Part shown: piece by piece, positions 45,645-57,900 of the stretch | Numbering within the stretch: the first letter of the stretch is position 1 | How the letters are laid out: each line of letters begins with the position of its first letter | Source: Ilex aquifolium | Taxonomy: Eukaryota > Streptophyta > Magnoliopsida > Aquifoliales > Aquifoliaceae | Direction: 5' to 3' | Length of the DNA: 64,000 nucleotides | NCBI GenBank assembly: GCA_951799425.1 | Contig: OX637394.1 | Span: forward strand, 9,683,501-9,747,500 | Notes under the pieces: generated by a model | Told to the model about the DNA's origin: nothing | Databases searched by the model: none | What the model saw: the letters and a program-made list of their open reading frames with translations, nothing else | Position numbers and translations under genes: made by a program

Positions 45645-48600
45645 TCAAAGTGCCATTTCTACCTGCAACGCAGCAAGTTCATCCTCCTCAGCTGTGTTCC
45701 TATGGGGTGCTGGACGTGTGTGTTGCCAGCCAGCAGGCACCTGAACTGGAGCAGCAGGGGCAGTTGTGGCTGGCTGTAGGAGCTGTTCCTCCAACTCAGC
45801 CTCTTCCAGTTCTTCAAGTTCTGCCTCCAATTCATCCTGAAAAAAATACTTCTGTTTAATGTATCATTCGAGAATTAACACAATCTACACATAGATAATT
45901 AGAATTGATGAGACACAAACTTCGTCAAAATCAGCTGCTGCACCGTTAGGTGCTGATAATGCTTCCTGAATCTGTTTCATGCTCTCAGTTTGCTCATTGA
46001 TCTCATCCATTGTTTTGTCCACATCATCAATATTCCTGCATCATAAGATGCCATTAGAAGATCTATGAGGGCAGGATATTTACCATATGCACGTTACAAA
46101 ATTCCTAACAAGCAATGAATGTACAAAATTGCTCCCATTGATGAGCAGTACAGAGGAGAATCTCTGATCCTAATCCAAAAATGTGAGAAAGACACTAAAA
46201 AAAATAATCAAGACAGTGAATGCCAAAAGACCAAATCAGGAATGAGATTGACATGTAATCATCAACAAACTGTTTAACTTCTATGTAGCATGAAACCCAA
46301 TCAAATGATGAACAACATGCTAAGTCCATCTAGATCTGTGACAGGTAATATTCATCTAAATGGAGCATGCAATGTGTTTTCACATTGCTTGTAAACTATT
46401 ATGCTTGGTATTTTACAACTCCAGAAATTAGTCTTTCCAAATTGCCCAAGGAAAACCATCCCCATTTATTAATCATGTCTTGTTTCAGCTTATCACCATA
46501 AGATTTCAAGATGACTCCAAATTATGGCCAAGAGAGAGAAATTCAAGGAAGCAAAACGTACATAGCCTTCTGCATGGCCTTCATTGCAGCTGCACCAGTT
46601 CTCAAAGCATCAACTGTCTCTGTTGTAGCTTTTGCGCCTTCTAGCATTATCATCTGACATCCAAGCACAAAGAATGTTAAAATTTAGCAATCAATCTACA
46701 AGAGAACATCATGGCCGCATTACATAAACGATACTAGATTCTACAATCTATCAAAAGAGTACCTGGTCATGAATACGCAGTTGAAAATTTCCAAGCGTTT
46801 CAATATTCTGTTCATGTCGTTTTTTCCTCTTTAAACATTGCATTGCAGCTGAAAATATGCAACAACAAAGAAACTCAGCAGTGAAACAACCAAATTGAGA
46901 AGGAAAAAGTTTAACCACACACTATTGACTTTAAAAGATCCACAGACAAATCAGAAAAATGACATAATGCTGCTTGTTCCTGCATTTTTTAGATTAGTTT
47001 GTAAGTGTTTCACGTATAAAAAGTGCAGATGAGAAGCCATGTATATGATTACATGACATAACGATGATAACTAGGATCAACAAGAGACCTAGTAGAAAAA
47101 AGGCAAAAAGCAACATGTTCCGCATAAGACCAACCTCCACAAAGTACCATGATGGAAAGCACCATCGTCATTTTCTCACATACTACATTAGCCAAAATGT
47201 TATTATCCAGATGCCAATAAGAACATTAAATTTGATGAGAATAGACCTTATGAACCGAGCTTTATGGAGATACCAACTGACTTAAGGAGCATACCAAAAA
47301 CCCAAATTATCTCTCTTTGTATCCCTTAGCATTTCAAGCATATATTATTCCCTTAACCATCACAATGGTCCTTATAAATCAGATGCAATTAAAATACAAA
47401 GGTTAAAACAAACACGTAACAGCCAAGGGCCCCTACCTACACAAGCACAAATACATAAAAATAATCAACAAAAATCAATCATAGTATATGAAGACAATAA
47501 CAATTACACAACCTAGTGGAGAAGAACAGAGATAATAGATCTTATAGTTCATAACTCCAAAAAAAAATGTGCCAAAGCCTATATTCTCTTTCAGCAAGCA
47601 TCCATAAATCATACCTCTTTTGTTTTTTGCTTTGGTAAATTCCTTGGCCCTTTCAAGCTCTGCAGCGGCTTTCTTTTGTTCAACTTTCTCTTTTTTCTCT
47701 AACATTTCAAGTGTCTGCATAGAGTACCGACCAAAACAAATATTTAGCAAAAGGCAACCAATGCATTTAAGTTATAAGAGGCATTTGGTTACTCTATGTG
47801 TTTGTGTCTATGTGTGTGAGAGAGAGCTCTTTAATGGGAAAAAGAAAAAATTTCTGCTGGAACAACAACAAATTAGTAATTAATCAACACCGTTAACTAA
47901 GACGCACCAACATGGATGCCCACAATTTCTGAAGTTAAAAAAGGGTCAGAAAACACTAAGCAAAACTAGGCTGACGTAACACTCCATTTTGCTTTTGTGG
48001 GATTCCGAATAAATAGTCACTGTCAAAAAATTAAATGAACATTGCTCATTAAGTGGCCCATTATCAAATCCTAGATACTGAAAGAATAGAAATGAGACTA
48101 GACAATTACTCTGCTCAAAAGATGTTAACAAAAAGAAATCATAAAATTACGTTCATCCGATCAACCAAATAGGTGGCTATCAGCTATCAACAATAAACCT
48201 TCAAAGTTTATTTCTGTTCCTTATTCATTGTGCAACAGGGATGAAAAGACAGGTAACAGGGACAGAACCAAGTTATTATTCTTGGGGGGCCAAAACCTTA
48301 TGTACAAAGCCTTACACCAACCATGTAGACTATATTTATATTTTCAAAACACAAATTTTCAATTGGATACAAACCCGTTTAAATTTGAACGGATTCTTAC
48401 ATAATTTCAATTCCAGAGACCCCATTCTATATTCCGAACACGACATAGCAATTGAAAATCTCTTTAGTTTTTTTTTTTTTCAAACAAGATCAATGAATTC
48501 AGCAAGAAAAATCAGATCTCTACAGTTCACAAGTCCCAATCGACAATTATACAAAGCCTATGCTGAATAACTCATAAAAAAGCGTACATCAACAAAAGAA

Positions 48601-48716
48601 TAAATAAAAATCATGCCATAATCACAAATTATACAATAACTTACCTCGTTTAACTTGTCTATCGTTGTTATGGCATTTGTTTCTTGCTTAGGCTTGCCGA
48701 AGATTCGCGTAAACAT
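45645..48716 (-). CDS. VPS32: ESCRT-III subunit VPS32/SNF7 (CHMP4 type), six exons
   Basis: Main filament-forming subunit of ESCRT-III, acting at endosomes in multivesicular body sorting and membrane scission. Minus-strand exons in order: 48645-48716, 47615-47714, 46763-46848, 46562-46653, 45921-46035, 45645-45836. Splice phases close to 218 aa, the normal length. The N-terminus is MFTRIFGKPKQETNAITTID, then TLEMLEKKEKVEQKKAAAEL, core helices with NFQLRIHDQMIMLEGAKATT and NIDDVDKTMDEINEQTE, and the acidic C-terminus DELEAELEELEEAELEEQLL with the EEDELAALQ end helix that in this family binds Bro1/ALIX-type partners. Intron 1 carries the segment repeated at 39402-39550. A few residues (VEQKK, APNGAAAD, QVEMAL) look unusual for the family. 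Confidence 0.93.
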
Positions 48717-51429
48717 GATTGATTGAACTTTAAGACCGAGACAATACAATTATTCAAAAACCTACTAACGCATAAACAGTCATGTACATATATATGCAGA
48801 TAGAAGAAAATTATTGATCTGTGAATTGAACTGAATGTCAAGGGTTGATCAGAGAGAGCCAGGCGGACAGAAGTTGCTCGATTTGATCTGCGGGAAGAGA
48901 ATTGAATTTATTTACAGTCGAAAGGTCCCGGTTTGGAGGACTCCTAATAATTTTATTTTTTTGGTTTTACAAAATATTGAGTCCTGTTAGGAGACAAACA
49001 ACATTTTTTAGTATGACACCTCCACCTTTTATAATAGGGCTTCGGCCCTAGTACAGCGTTTCGTTATGAAAATCTAGTTTCGCTAACGCTCGGTTAAGTC
49101 TTGAACCTTCGCGTTGATACAAAATCTCAAGTGTTAAAGTGTGGATTTTATATAGTCAAAATCAAAGGGATGTGTTATATCCGAAACGTATGAAATATAG
49201 TAAATATCGTAAAGACATATGTAGTAGGGTTTGTAAATTGGACGATATACAACTTGATTTTTTGAAGATATGACACTCAAAATTATATAGTTGATCGTCT
49301 TTCATATCGAGTCATTGAAACTCGAAGATGTTGCAAAAACACAAGTGACGTCAAGTAAATGAGAGAGAAAGGAAGGAATACCGTCCGTAAGGCGATCGGC
49401 TTTAAATTATATGTGTAATTAAATTAAATAATAATTTAATTAATTTTTATTTTAATTATTGTCAAACCTAATTATTAATTTATTTTACCCCTCTTTGAAT
49501 ATTTAATATGTTATTTATTTAGGTATCTCTCTGACTCTTTAAGTATTTTTTTTTATTATAAATTTATCATTAGTGAGTATTTGTACTACTAATTAAACTA
49601 TAAATTTATTACATTCTTTTTCCAAAAAAATTGATTAAATTATAATATTATTGTTAGGTGGTTTGAAATTGTACTACCGATATTGTTTAACTTGGAAAAA
49701 AAAAAAAAATTTGATGGGTAGACTTAAAATTTATATAGTATGAAAGATTGACGAAATTAGGGTCTTGAAAAATAAAAGAAATCAAGAAGATGGAAAATGA
49801 AAAGGAAAAAACTTATCTACATGCATTCAAATGATTTGTAAAAGTTTTGGTGGTGGTCGGTAATGGAAACAGCGTAGTAGAGAGAGGCAAGAAGAGACAC
49901 ATACCAAGTCGTCAAAGAAGTCTTTTAGTTTTGGATAGGTAAAAAAGTTACCGTTAGAAATTTGGTATAGAATTTGAGTCTACTTCAATTTAGGTCCAGA
50001 ATAAGTTTTGTCTTAATTTGATATAAGTTTGAGTTCAAGGTTGGAGAAGTTTTTTGGGATATTTTGACTCAAATTTAAATTTAAGTCTATATTTGAGTCA
50101 AAATTAAAGATGCTCTAATCACTCTAAATTAATATGAGTCTACATTTTTTTTAAAGAATTGTAGACTTATCATATTCCTAATATTATATCAATCAAATCA
50201 GAAACCACGAAGACATCAATTTTAGCGTAAATCTTGTGAAGAAATGGTCTTGGTTTCACTATGTCTTCTTAATTATTAATTTAAATATAGTAACAAATTC
50301 AAGTACTATAAAGTATAAACCCAGCACTTTGCTTAAATTATCAAATAGCTCACCTTATAAAACTTGATAATTTGCGTAGAGTATTACGCATTTTAATAAA
50401 TAACAATGCAATATTTTCAAATTAATAATTTAAGGAACAAAATTAAATTAGCATAATAGTGTGTAAGTAATAATTTAGAAAGAACCCCAACAAAAATAAC
50501 CATTAAACACTATAGATATTGAAGAGGAGGAAGAAAATCGACCGTTGGTCTCAAAATAACCTCTAGGTTTAAATGTCATTTCCTTTTTATGATGAGTCTG
50601 TTTAAAACTGGTTTAAACCCCAACAATATGATCAAAGTGAAAAGTTAGTAACTTATCTAATCACCTATATGAACTACTAAAAAACTTTTGAATGTCCTAC
50701 AAGTTGAATATGGTATATTGGATGATGGTATTGATAGGTTCATCATCTCAAACTTCAATGGCTTATAAAATGGTAGACAAGAAGCCAATCAGAGAAATGA
50801 GATTGTATTTAGTAAAGACTTCACCGTTTTATTGATACTCTATCCCCATCATGGTCTTACTTTGTTAATGGTCCGTTTGGTAGGGTGGATGAAAAAATAT
50901 AAAGATGAAAAATATAAGTGATACACTTTCTATCATTTAAGAGAGGAATCATTCATTTCCTCCTTTATATTTGATAAGAATGATGAAAAGTAGGCATAAG
51001 GGGAAAGTGTAAACTTATTACAAGTCAAAGAGCAGTGGGTAGACATAAAAGGGATCGCGTGCGGACGCATGAGATGCGCATGCAAACGCAAATTGGTTAT
51101 CTGCCAATTTAAGTAAATCACGTCCGAACGCACCAAACTTTATTATTTTCTTTGTTTCTTCCTCTTTTCTTCAATAAACAATAAGTTTCTTCCGTCCAGA
51201 AGGTCGTTATCTGCGTCCGGACGTCTTTAACATTCTACTCTGGCTCTTTTCTTCACTCCACTTTGCATTTTTACTCCCAATGTGGTTCTTTTGATCTCAT
51301 TTACCTATAAATAAGATAAACACTACAAAATCGACATAAAACTTAAAACTTTACAAGTCAAGCACATTTGACTCCCGATCTAATGTAATTAACCAAACAA
51401 TAATGACTAATTATTCATATTTTAAACCC
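48717..51429. other. Spacer upstream of VPS32, AT-rich repeats
   Basis: Immediately upstream is the VPS32 leader and promoter (minus strand). 49403-49690 is a diverged copy of the repeat at 12369-12640. About 50870-51000 resembles the left end of the element at 19948. No coding gene was recognised. Confidence 0.5.
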
Positions 51430-51546
51430 AATCACTTGACATAGATGACTTGTCCTTAATCGGACTAGAGAGATGTTTAGTTGAGATGTATGTAAATCAG
51501 TCTGAACACTCCTAAACTCAATACCAAAAAAAATAAAAAAAAAATT
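51430..51546 (+). mobile_element. Truncated SINE, same family as 10092-10313
   Basis: Shares the family's 3' part (TTAATCGGACTAGAGAGA, then GTCTGAACACTCCTAAACTC compared with GTCCGAACATTCTTAACCATT at 10280) and ends in an A-rich tail. The box A and box B region is missing. Confidence 0.65.
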
Positions 51547-52134
51547 AGATTGTTGTGTCGCCAATACGATAAATCAAATTTTCTCTCTTTTTTTTTTGGA
51601 AATTTCTAGAGTGAGCTAATCATTCGGATATAATGCAAAATTTCAGCTGTGTCAACAGTAAATCTGGAATCCTGTCTCATAAAGTGGGTACACCAAACAA
51701 AATTTGCTTGGATGAATATAGGGCATGATTAACATTTTAGGTCTTGTTAACCTTTCTAATCATGTCAATCATATCCACTTTTTTACTTAACCTGTTTGGT
51801 TGATTAAAACCCTTGCACACATTCTTTAATATTGGAATTGACTAAAGCTAGAATGTCCGACTAATTTTTTTTAGATACATGTAATTCTTTCATTCCAAAT
51901 GCATGCATCTACCAATAAACCAGATCAAAACTATCTCGAGTTTGGTGAAGTGAGCTGTCTTGACCAATTTATTTATAATTTCGAATTATTTAAGACAGTT
52001 TGGATAAAACTGTTTTACTGCTAAAATCGTGTGAGGGCTAATACCATTCAGAATACAAACACCTCCTCAAAGGTGAAAAGACTTCTTCCATTCCCATAAT
52101 TACTGGTGGTGCGCCGCCCCAAGTCAAAAATTAA

Positions 52135-52197
52135 TTTTTTTTCTTAACTTAAATGTTAGGCTTTTTTTATCTGGAATTTTTGCTTAATTATTTGTAT
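52135..52197. repeat. Small third fragment of the Yippee-locus intron
   Basis: TTCTTAACTTAAATGTTAGG and TTTTTGCTTAATTATTTG match the intron just upstream of the second-CxxC exon at about 30898 and 44288. Only about 60 bp remain, directly before the large retrotransposon. Confidence 0.5.
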
Positions 52198-52252
52198 ACA
52201 ACATACGATAAACACACACAAATTTCAGTAGGAGTAACTTAGTATTCGAAAT

Positions 52253-52980
52253 TGATGATACTTAAAATAAACCCCAGACACGAGCTCAAGAAAAGAGCTC
52301 AGCTCTGGAGGACAGGAAAGATAAACCGAGCTCACCCAGCCACGGTTTGAGCTCGACCAGTCAACACTTGTACTCCCAGCTGGAGACACAAGGTGATAAA
52401 TGTTAAGAGGACAGCAAGTCGACAGCAGATACCATCATAAGGAGATTGAAGCCAATCCAAAGCATGAAATATGTAACCAACCACGATCCTCTCCTAGAAT
52501 CAAGGAGAGGATCCCATAGAGAAAGGCGAAGATTTATACCAGGAGGAGGCCTTTGAAAGCCGGCCGAATGGATTTTAAGCGATCCCGGGATTATAGATGG
52601 AGGTAGGGCTTGATCCCTTCAATATAGGATATGACTCCGGATTAGAGGTAAGCATGAGGCTATAAAAGGGAAGGACAACCTCCATTGGGGAGAGAAAGCA
52701 ACTGGAAACCCTAATACCATGAGTATTCTACTGTAACACATTCAATTCATCAATAAAGAGAAAGGAGCAAGAGTCTCCATTAGAGAGTGGACTAGCCGAG
52801 CTCATTAGCCGGTGAACCACTATACTTCTACTGTATCACACGCACTACATGTCGGTTAATTAGAGCATTCGTCCTTCGATACACGAGCCTTGTAGCTCAG
52901 ATGTCATATCAAGCCCCACACAGATCGTTCATACCACATAATCCAGTCTCATAGCTCATTCGCGCAGGTTTACACCATCA
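52253..52980 (+). repeat. 5' LTR
   Basis: 728 bp with short inverted ends TGATG and CATCA. It contains a TATA box TATAAAAG (52661-52668) and a polyadenylation signal AATAAA (52752-52757), and is rich in GAGCTC motifs that also mark the far 3' region. The right boundary is fixed by the primer site 3 bp later; the left boundary rests on the TG start and is less sure. Confidence 0.75.
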
Positions 52981-52983
52981 GTT

Positions 52984-53000
52984 TGGCGCCGTCTGTGGGA
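52984..53000 (+). other. Primer-binding site
   Basis: TGGCGCCGTCTGTGGGA directly after the 5' LTR. The TGGCGCC start is the usual one in Tat and Athila elements; tRNA-Asp is a possible primer from memory, not tested here. Confidence 0.75.
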
Positions 53001-53051
53001 AACGACTGTTCCCTTTACAAATAAGCTGATCCTTCAGTGACTGATGGTAAC

Positions 53052-54937
53052 TGATTGATTGAAAATGCGGTGTTGTTTCCTAACCTCTAAACATCATCCC
53101 TAAATGTGTGTATGGCTTATAGGAATGGGTGAGTGTCACTCTCACTCGGAATGATGCAAAAGATTAGGCAACAATGGAATGGTGATGGAAATGAATGGAA
53201 TGAACAAAATGTTATGAAATGGAATGCGTGTGTGGTGAACAAAAATGCTCCCCAATCGAAAGGAGTCTTTTGTGGTCGTGTGTTTTACTTGGAAAATATT
53301 CCAAGGTCGTCTCCTCAGGGAAGGAAAGGGAGTTTTGTGAAAGTGATTTTGCAAAAGTGAAAAGAAAGTGTAAAATCTTGTATTTGTGTTTTGTGGTTGT
53401 GTTTATGTATGGAAAATGCAAGAAAACAATGTTGGCTAATCCAAAGGAAGTCACTCCAATAGGACTACCATTTCAACTCAAATCTCTCCTTAACTCCGAT
53501 AGAGCATGAATGAACAATTGATTCGGGGGAAGCTAGGGATGAGGTTGGTGATGATCTAAGAATAAACCGTGACAAGTCTACGGAATATCAAAGGCACCAA
53601 TTCATCCACTCTCAACCCCGTCAAACCGAACCATTGGACTCTTAAGGGAGGGAGGAGAATGAGTTAAAATGGAATCCCCAAGAGAAATTTTCCCTTGGAT
53701 TTACCAACTTAAATCTAACTACTCATGGTAAAATGAAAGACAAGCATAATAATGTAAATGGATATAATGAAGACATGAAGCATGAAGCATGAAACTTACA
53801 ACAAGAAGCAAGAAATCTAAAGCTATGAAGGAAACTATGCAATACCCATTTTAAGCTAAGAAATGAAGAAAACATGGAAGCAACAATGGTGAAAGCTAAA
53901 ATGAAAGATTAAACTTGCAATAAACTTGAAATAGATGATATTAAAGTGCAAGGATTAAGGAATACAAGAAGTTTAAAGCTTACAGCACTTGCAATGGAAA
54001 GGAAATGCAAAAAACGAAAATTCCTATTCATCTTCTTCCTTAGAGCTTTCTATCTCTCTCCTAAGCTTAGGTAGCCAACCCCCTTCAATGTGTGTTGAAT
54101 GCTAAGTATATGGAGTGTGAAAGACTTCCAATTTCGTGCATGGTGGTCCCCCTAGCATGTGGTAGGTCTTACACAAAAGGGGGGCTGAGTTGATTGGGTC
54201 TTGACAGGCTAGCCTGCAACCCCATATGGCAGCCCACTTCTCTCTCCTCTTCATTCAATGCCAAGCCTCCTTAGTCTTCCAATAGGGTGTAGGAGGGATG
54301 TGGTTGTGTAAGGAAATGTTGGGATAGGCGTGGGAGAAGTGTAGGTGGGACTCCCAAGCAAGTGGAGCAAGAAAGAAGTCGTTCTGGGCACTTCTGGGCA
54401 ATCAGCTACCGGTAGCTCGTGTGTTACTACCGGTAGTCATGACTCCAGTAGCCATCGGCTACCGGTAGTAATGCGGTATCTGGCTTCGCTGGACCAGTTT
54501 TGGTAGAATCGGCATAACCTTTGATCCAACCGTTGGATTGGGCTGAAATTTTGACACAAAATAAAATACACTCATATCTACAACTTTCATGTTTTGCACT
54601 TTTTCAAATTCTGAGTATATCATGGTCCAAATGGAGGAATTCCGAGGCAGTGCTTCCAATTATTGCTGCAGCTGGTGCCCTTGTTCCCAAGCACCAATGC
54701 CTTCTTGATTTCTTCACTTTTAAGCCTCCAATTCTTCATGTATTGTGTCCATGCCTTCACCACACATCCATCAAGGTTGCAATGTCCTAAAATCAAACAT
54801 TTAAGCTATAAAAGGTTGCAACATCAAAATATCAACATTATAGTTCAAAACAGTTAACTTCTAAGCACTTATATGCAAAAGTTGAGTTAAAATGCATGTA
54901 ATGAGCCCTTCAAATATGCAATATTATGTGCTCATCA
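53052..54937 (+). mobile_element. Nested solo LTR in the leader of the Tat element
   Basis: Starts TGATTGATTGAAAATGCGG and ends TTATGTGCTCATCA, between perfect 5-bp duplications GTAAC (53047-53051, 54938-54942). Length 1,886 bp with no recognisable protein domain; short open frames at 53133-53509 are incidental. Removing it puts the gag start about 80 bp from the primer site. It contains three TACCGGTA palindromes at 54410-54475. Confidence 0.85.
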
Positions 54938-54952
54938 GTAACAACTTGAAAT

Positions 54953-57900
54953 ATGAGCAGAAGTCAAACAAACCTACCACGAATGCAAGATCAGCAGGAA
55001 GCCACCAACGGCAGACAACCCGGGAACATCCAGGAGACGAATTCCCCCATTAATAACGAGTTGGAGGCCCTTCGCCTCGTCAACCAACGATTGCTAAAGG
55101 AAAATGCAGAGCTATCAAAGCTCGTACAACGCCCACAGGAGGCACGACCAGCCCAAGAAGGCCAGAATAACCCCCCTTACAGGGAACGACGACACTGGGA
55201 CCCCCTCAGAGAAGTCGACGAAGGAGGAGAAAGCAGCCAGACCAGGGGGCATGCTTCTTATGTACCCCCTAAGAATGGCCATAACGACGAGATGCAAAGT
55301 CAGAACGACGGGGGCGATAGGGATGATTCTTTCCCTTATCCACCGGACAGGAAATAGCAGCGCTGGGAGCAACGCTTCAAAGACATCCAACAAGAGCTCA
55401 GCCACATGAAGGAGGCTGTAAGGAGTAAAGCTCCGGTTACAATGGATGTCTTGGTTCAGCAAACCGAGTCCCCATTCACCACGGGGGTGCTACACTTCCC
55501 TCTCCCACCGAAGTTCAGGATGCCTCAAATAGAGGTCTTTGATGGGTCAAAAGATCCCGTGGATCATCTCAACACTTACAAGAACCAGATGGAGCTACAT
55601 GGATACCAGGATCCCGTACGCTGCAGAGCTTTTGCCATCACATTGAAAGGCTCTGCCTTAGCCTAGTTTCACAGGCTCCCACCAGCCTCGATCTCATCCT
55701 TTAAAGAGCTCTCCATAGCTTTCGTATCTCACTTTATAGGAGCCCGGATATACAGAAAGCCAAGCTACCACCTGCTGAACGTGAATCAAGGTCCCCAAGA
55801 GAACCTGAGGTCTTATGTCCAAAGGTTTAACTCGAAGACATTGAAGGTAGACGTCCCAGACGAAAAATTCGCCATAACTGCTTTCATTGCAGGGTTGGGA
55901 GTGCAATCAAAGGACTTGATGTTCTCTATATCAAAGAACCCTCAGGCAAGCATGGCTGAGGTGCTAGCCAAGGCAGAGAAGTATATAAATGGTGAAGAGG
56001 CACTCCTTTCTAAAGTAGGAGGAACATCCTCACGAAAGGAGAAGGAAAAAGAGGAGAAGAGAAAGGACAGGAGTCCCAGGAAGGAAAAAGGGCGAGAGAG
56101 GTCTCCCAGAAGAGATAGGGACCGCTCGCCAAAGAGAAGAGGAAATGTCAGAGATCGCCTGGGCCCCATGCAGCCTGAACTGCAGCCCAGATATGGACCC
56201 CAGCGATTCACCCCACTCACTGCCGCTGTGTCGCAAGTTCTGTATGAGGTCCAAAATGAGAAATTCTGAAGATGGCCACCTCGGATGAAGGCAGACCAGG
56301 CCAAGAGAAACCCCACGAAGTACTGCGATTACCACAGAGATCATGGTCACCACATTGACGATTGCATTCAGCTAAAGAAGGAAATCGAGTTCTTGATTCA
56401 GCGAGGTCAGCTACGTCGCTTTGTAGCTAATGACCACCAGAACCGAGCCCTTCCACCTCCACCACCTCGACAGCAGGCACCCGCCCCACACCAGCAGCCT
56501 CTAGGGGAGATCAGAGTAGTATCAGGAGGATTCGCAGGAGGTGGGGAGTCCAGCTCAGCCAGGAAAGCACACCTTCGACGAATTAGAGCCGAAGAAGCTC
56601 TTGAAGTGCACGCTGTGTCCAAGGTACCACGTTTGGATACAGCTATCACTTTTTCAGACGCCGATCTGGAGGGATGCCAGTATCCACATGATGATCCATT
56701 GGTGGTACGAGCTGTGGTGGCTAATAGAACCATTCATCGGGTCCTAATCGATAACGGGAGCTCGGCGGATATCATTTTCGCACCTGCGTTTGACAAAATG
56801 GACATAGGAAGGGAGAGACTCGAGCCAGTAAACACTCACTTGCTGGGATTCTCCGGGGAAAGGGTGCTCCCCCTAGGTTCGATCCAGCTCGTGCTCACCC
56901 TAGGGGACCCGCCTTGCCAAGCCACTACCACGGTGAAATTCCTAGTAGTCGATGCACCATCTGCATACAACATCTTGCTTGAAAGGCCATCCCTTAATTC
57001 TATGAAGGCAATCCCATCTGCCTATCACTTAGTCGTGAAATTCCCTACAGATAATGGAATCGGGGTAGTCCGAGGAGACCAGCGTATAGCGAGGGAGTGC
57101 TATATGGCTTCTATAAAAAGAAAGGAGGTTGAAAACATCCAACTGGACGAACTCGACATGAGAGATGAAATGGAGACAAGGCCAATGCCATCGGAAGAGT
57201 TGGAACCAGTTCAGCTTGATGAAAAGCCAGAACACCTCGTTTATGTGGGTTCCAGACTGAACGCTGAGCTCAAAGGACTCCTCATCCAGTTCCTAAAAGA
57301 GAATATAGGAGTGTTTGCTTGGAAGCAAGAAGACATGGAGGGAATTGATCCTTCGGTTATTTCCCATAAGCTAAGTGTGAGCCCAACTTGCAAACCCATC
57401 AAACAGAAGAGGAGGAGCTTCGCCCCCGTAAGGCAAAGGGCAATCAATGAGGAGGTCAGCAAACTCCTCCATGCCAAGGCTATCAGGGAGGTTGATTACC
57501 CCACCTGGTTAGCAAATGTGGTTCTTGTAAAGAAAACCAATGGAAAGTGGCGACTGTGCATTGACTTCACTGATCTCAACCGAGCATGTCCCAAGGATAG
57601 CTTTCCCTTGCCTCGGATTGACCTAATAGTGGATGCCACAGCCGGGCATGAGCTCCTTAGCTTCATGGATGCCTTCTCAGGCTACAACCAAATCAGGATG
57701 GACCCCAGCGATCAAGAGAAGACCTCCTTCGTAACTGAACAAGGAACATACTGTTATCAAGTCATGCCCTTCGGGTTGAAGAATGCTGGAGCTACTTACC
57801 AGCGCTTGGTGAATAGGATGTTCCAAAAATAAATAGGAGCATCCATGGAAGTTTACATTGACGACATGTTAGTAAAGTCACTCAAAGCAGAGCTCCACAT

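Noticed and set aside
50868-51000. Second Tourist-like element
   Set aside because: Only a left-end-like GGTCCGTTTGGTAGGG stretch is present; no matching right end was found.
53133-53509. Possible small ORF between primer site and gag
   Set aside because: Lies wholly inside the nested solo LTR (53052-54937) with GTAAC duplications; no domain seen.
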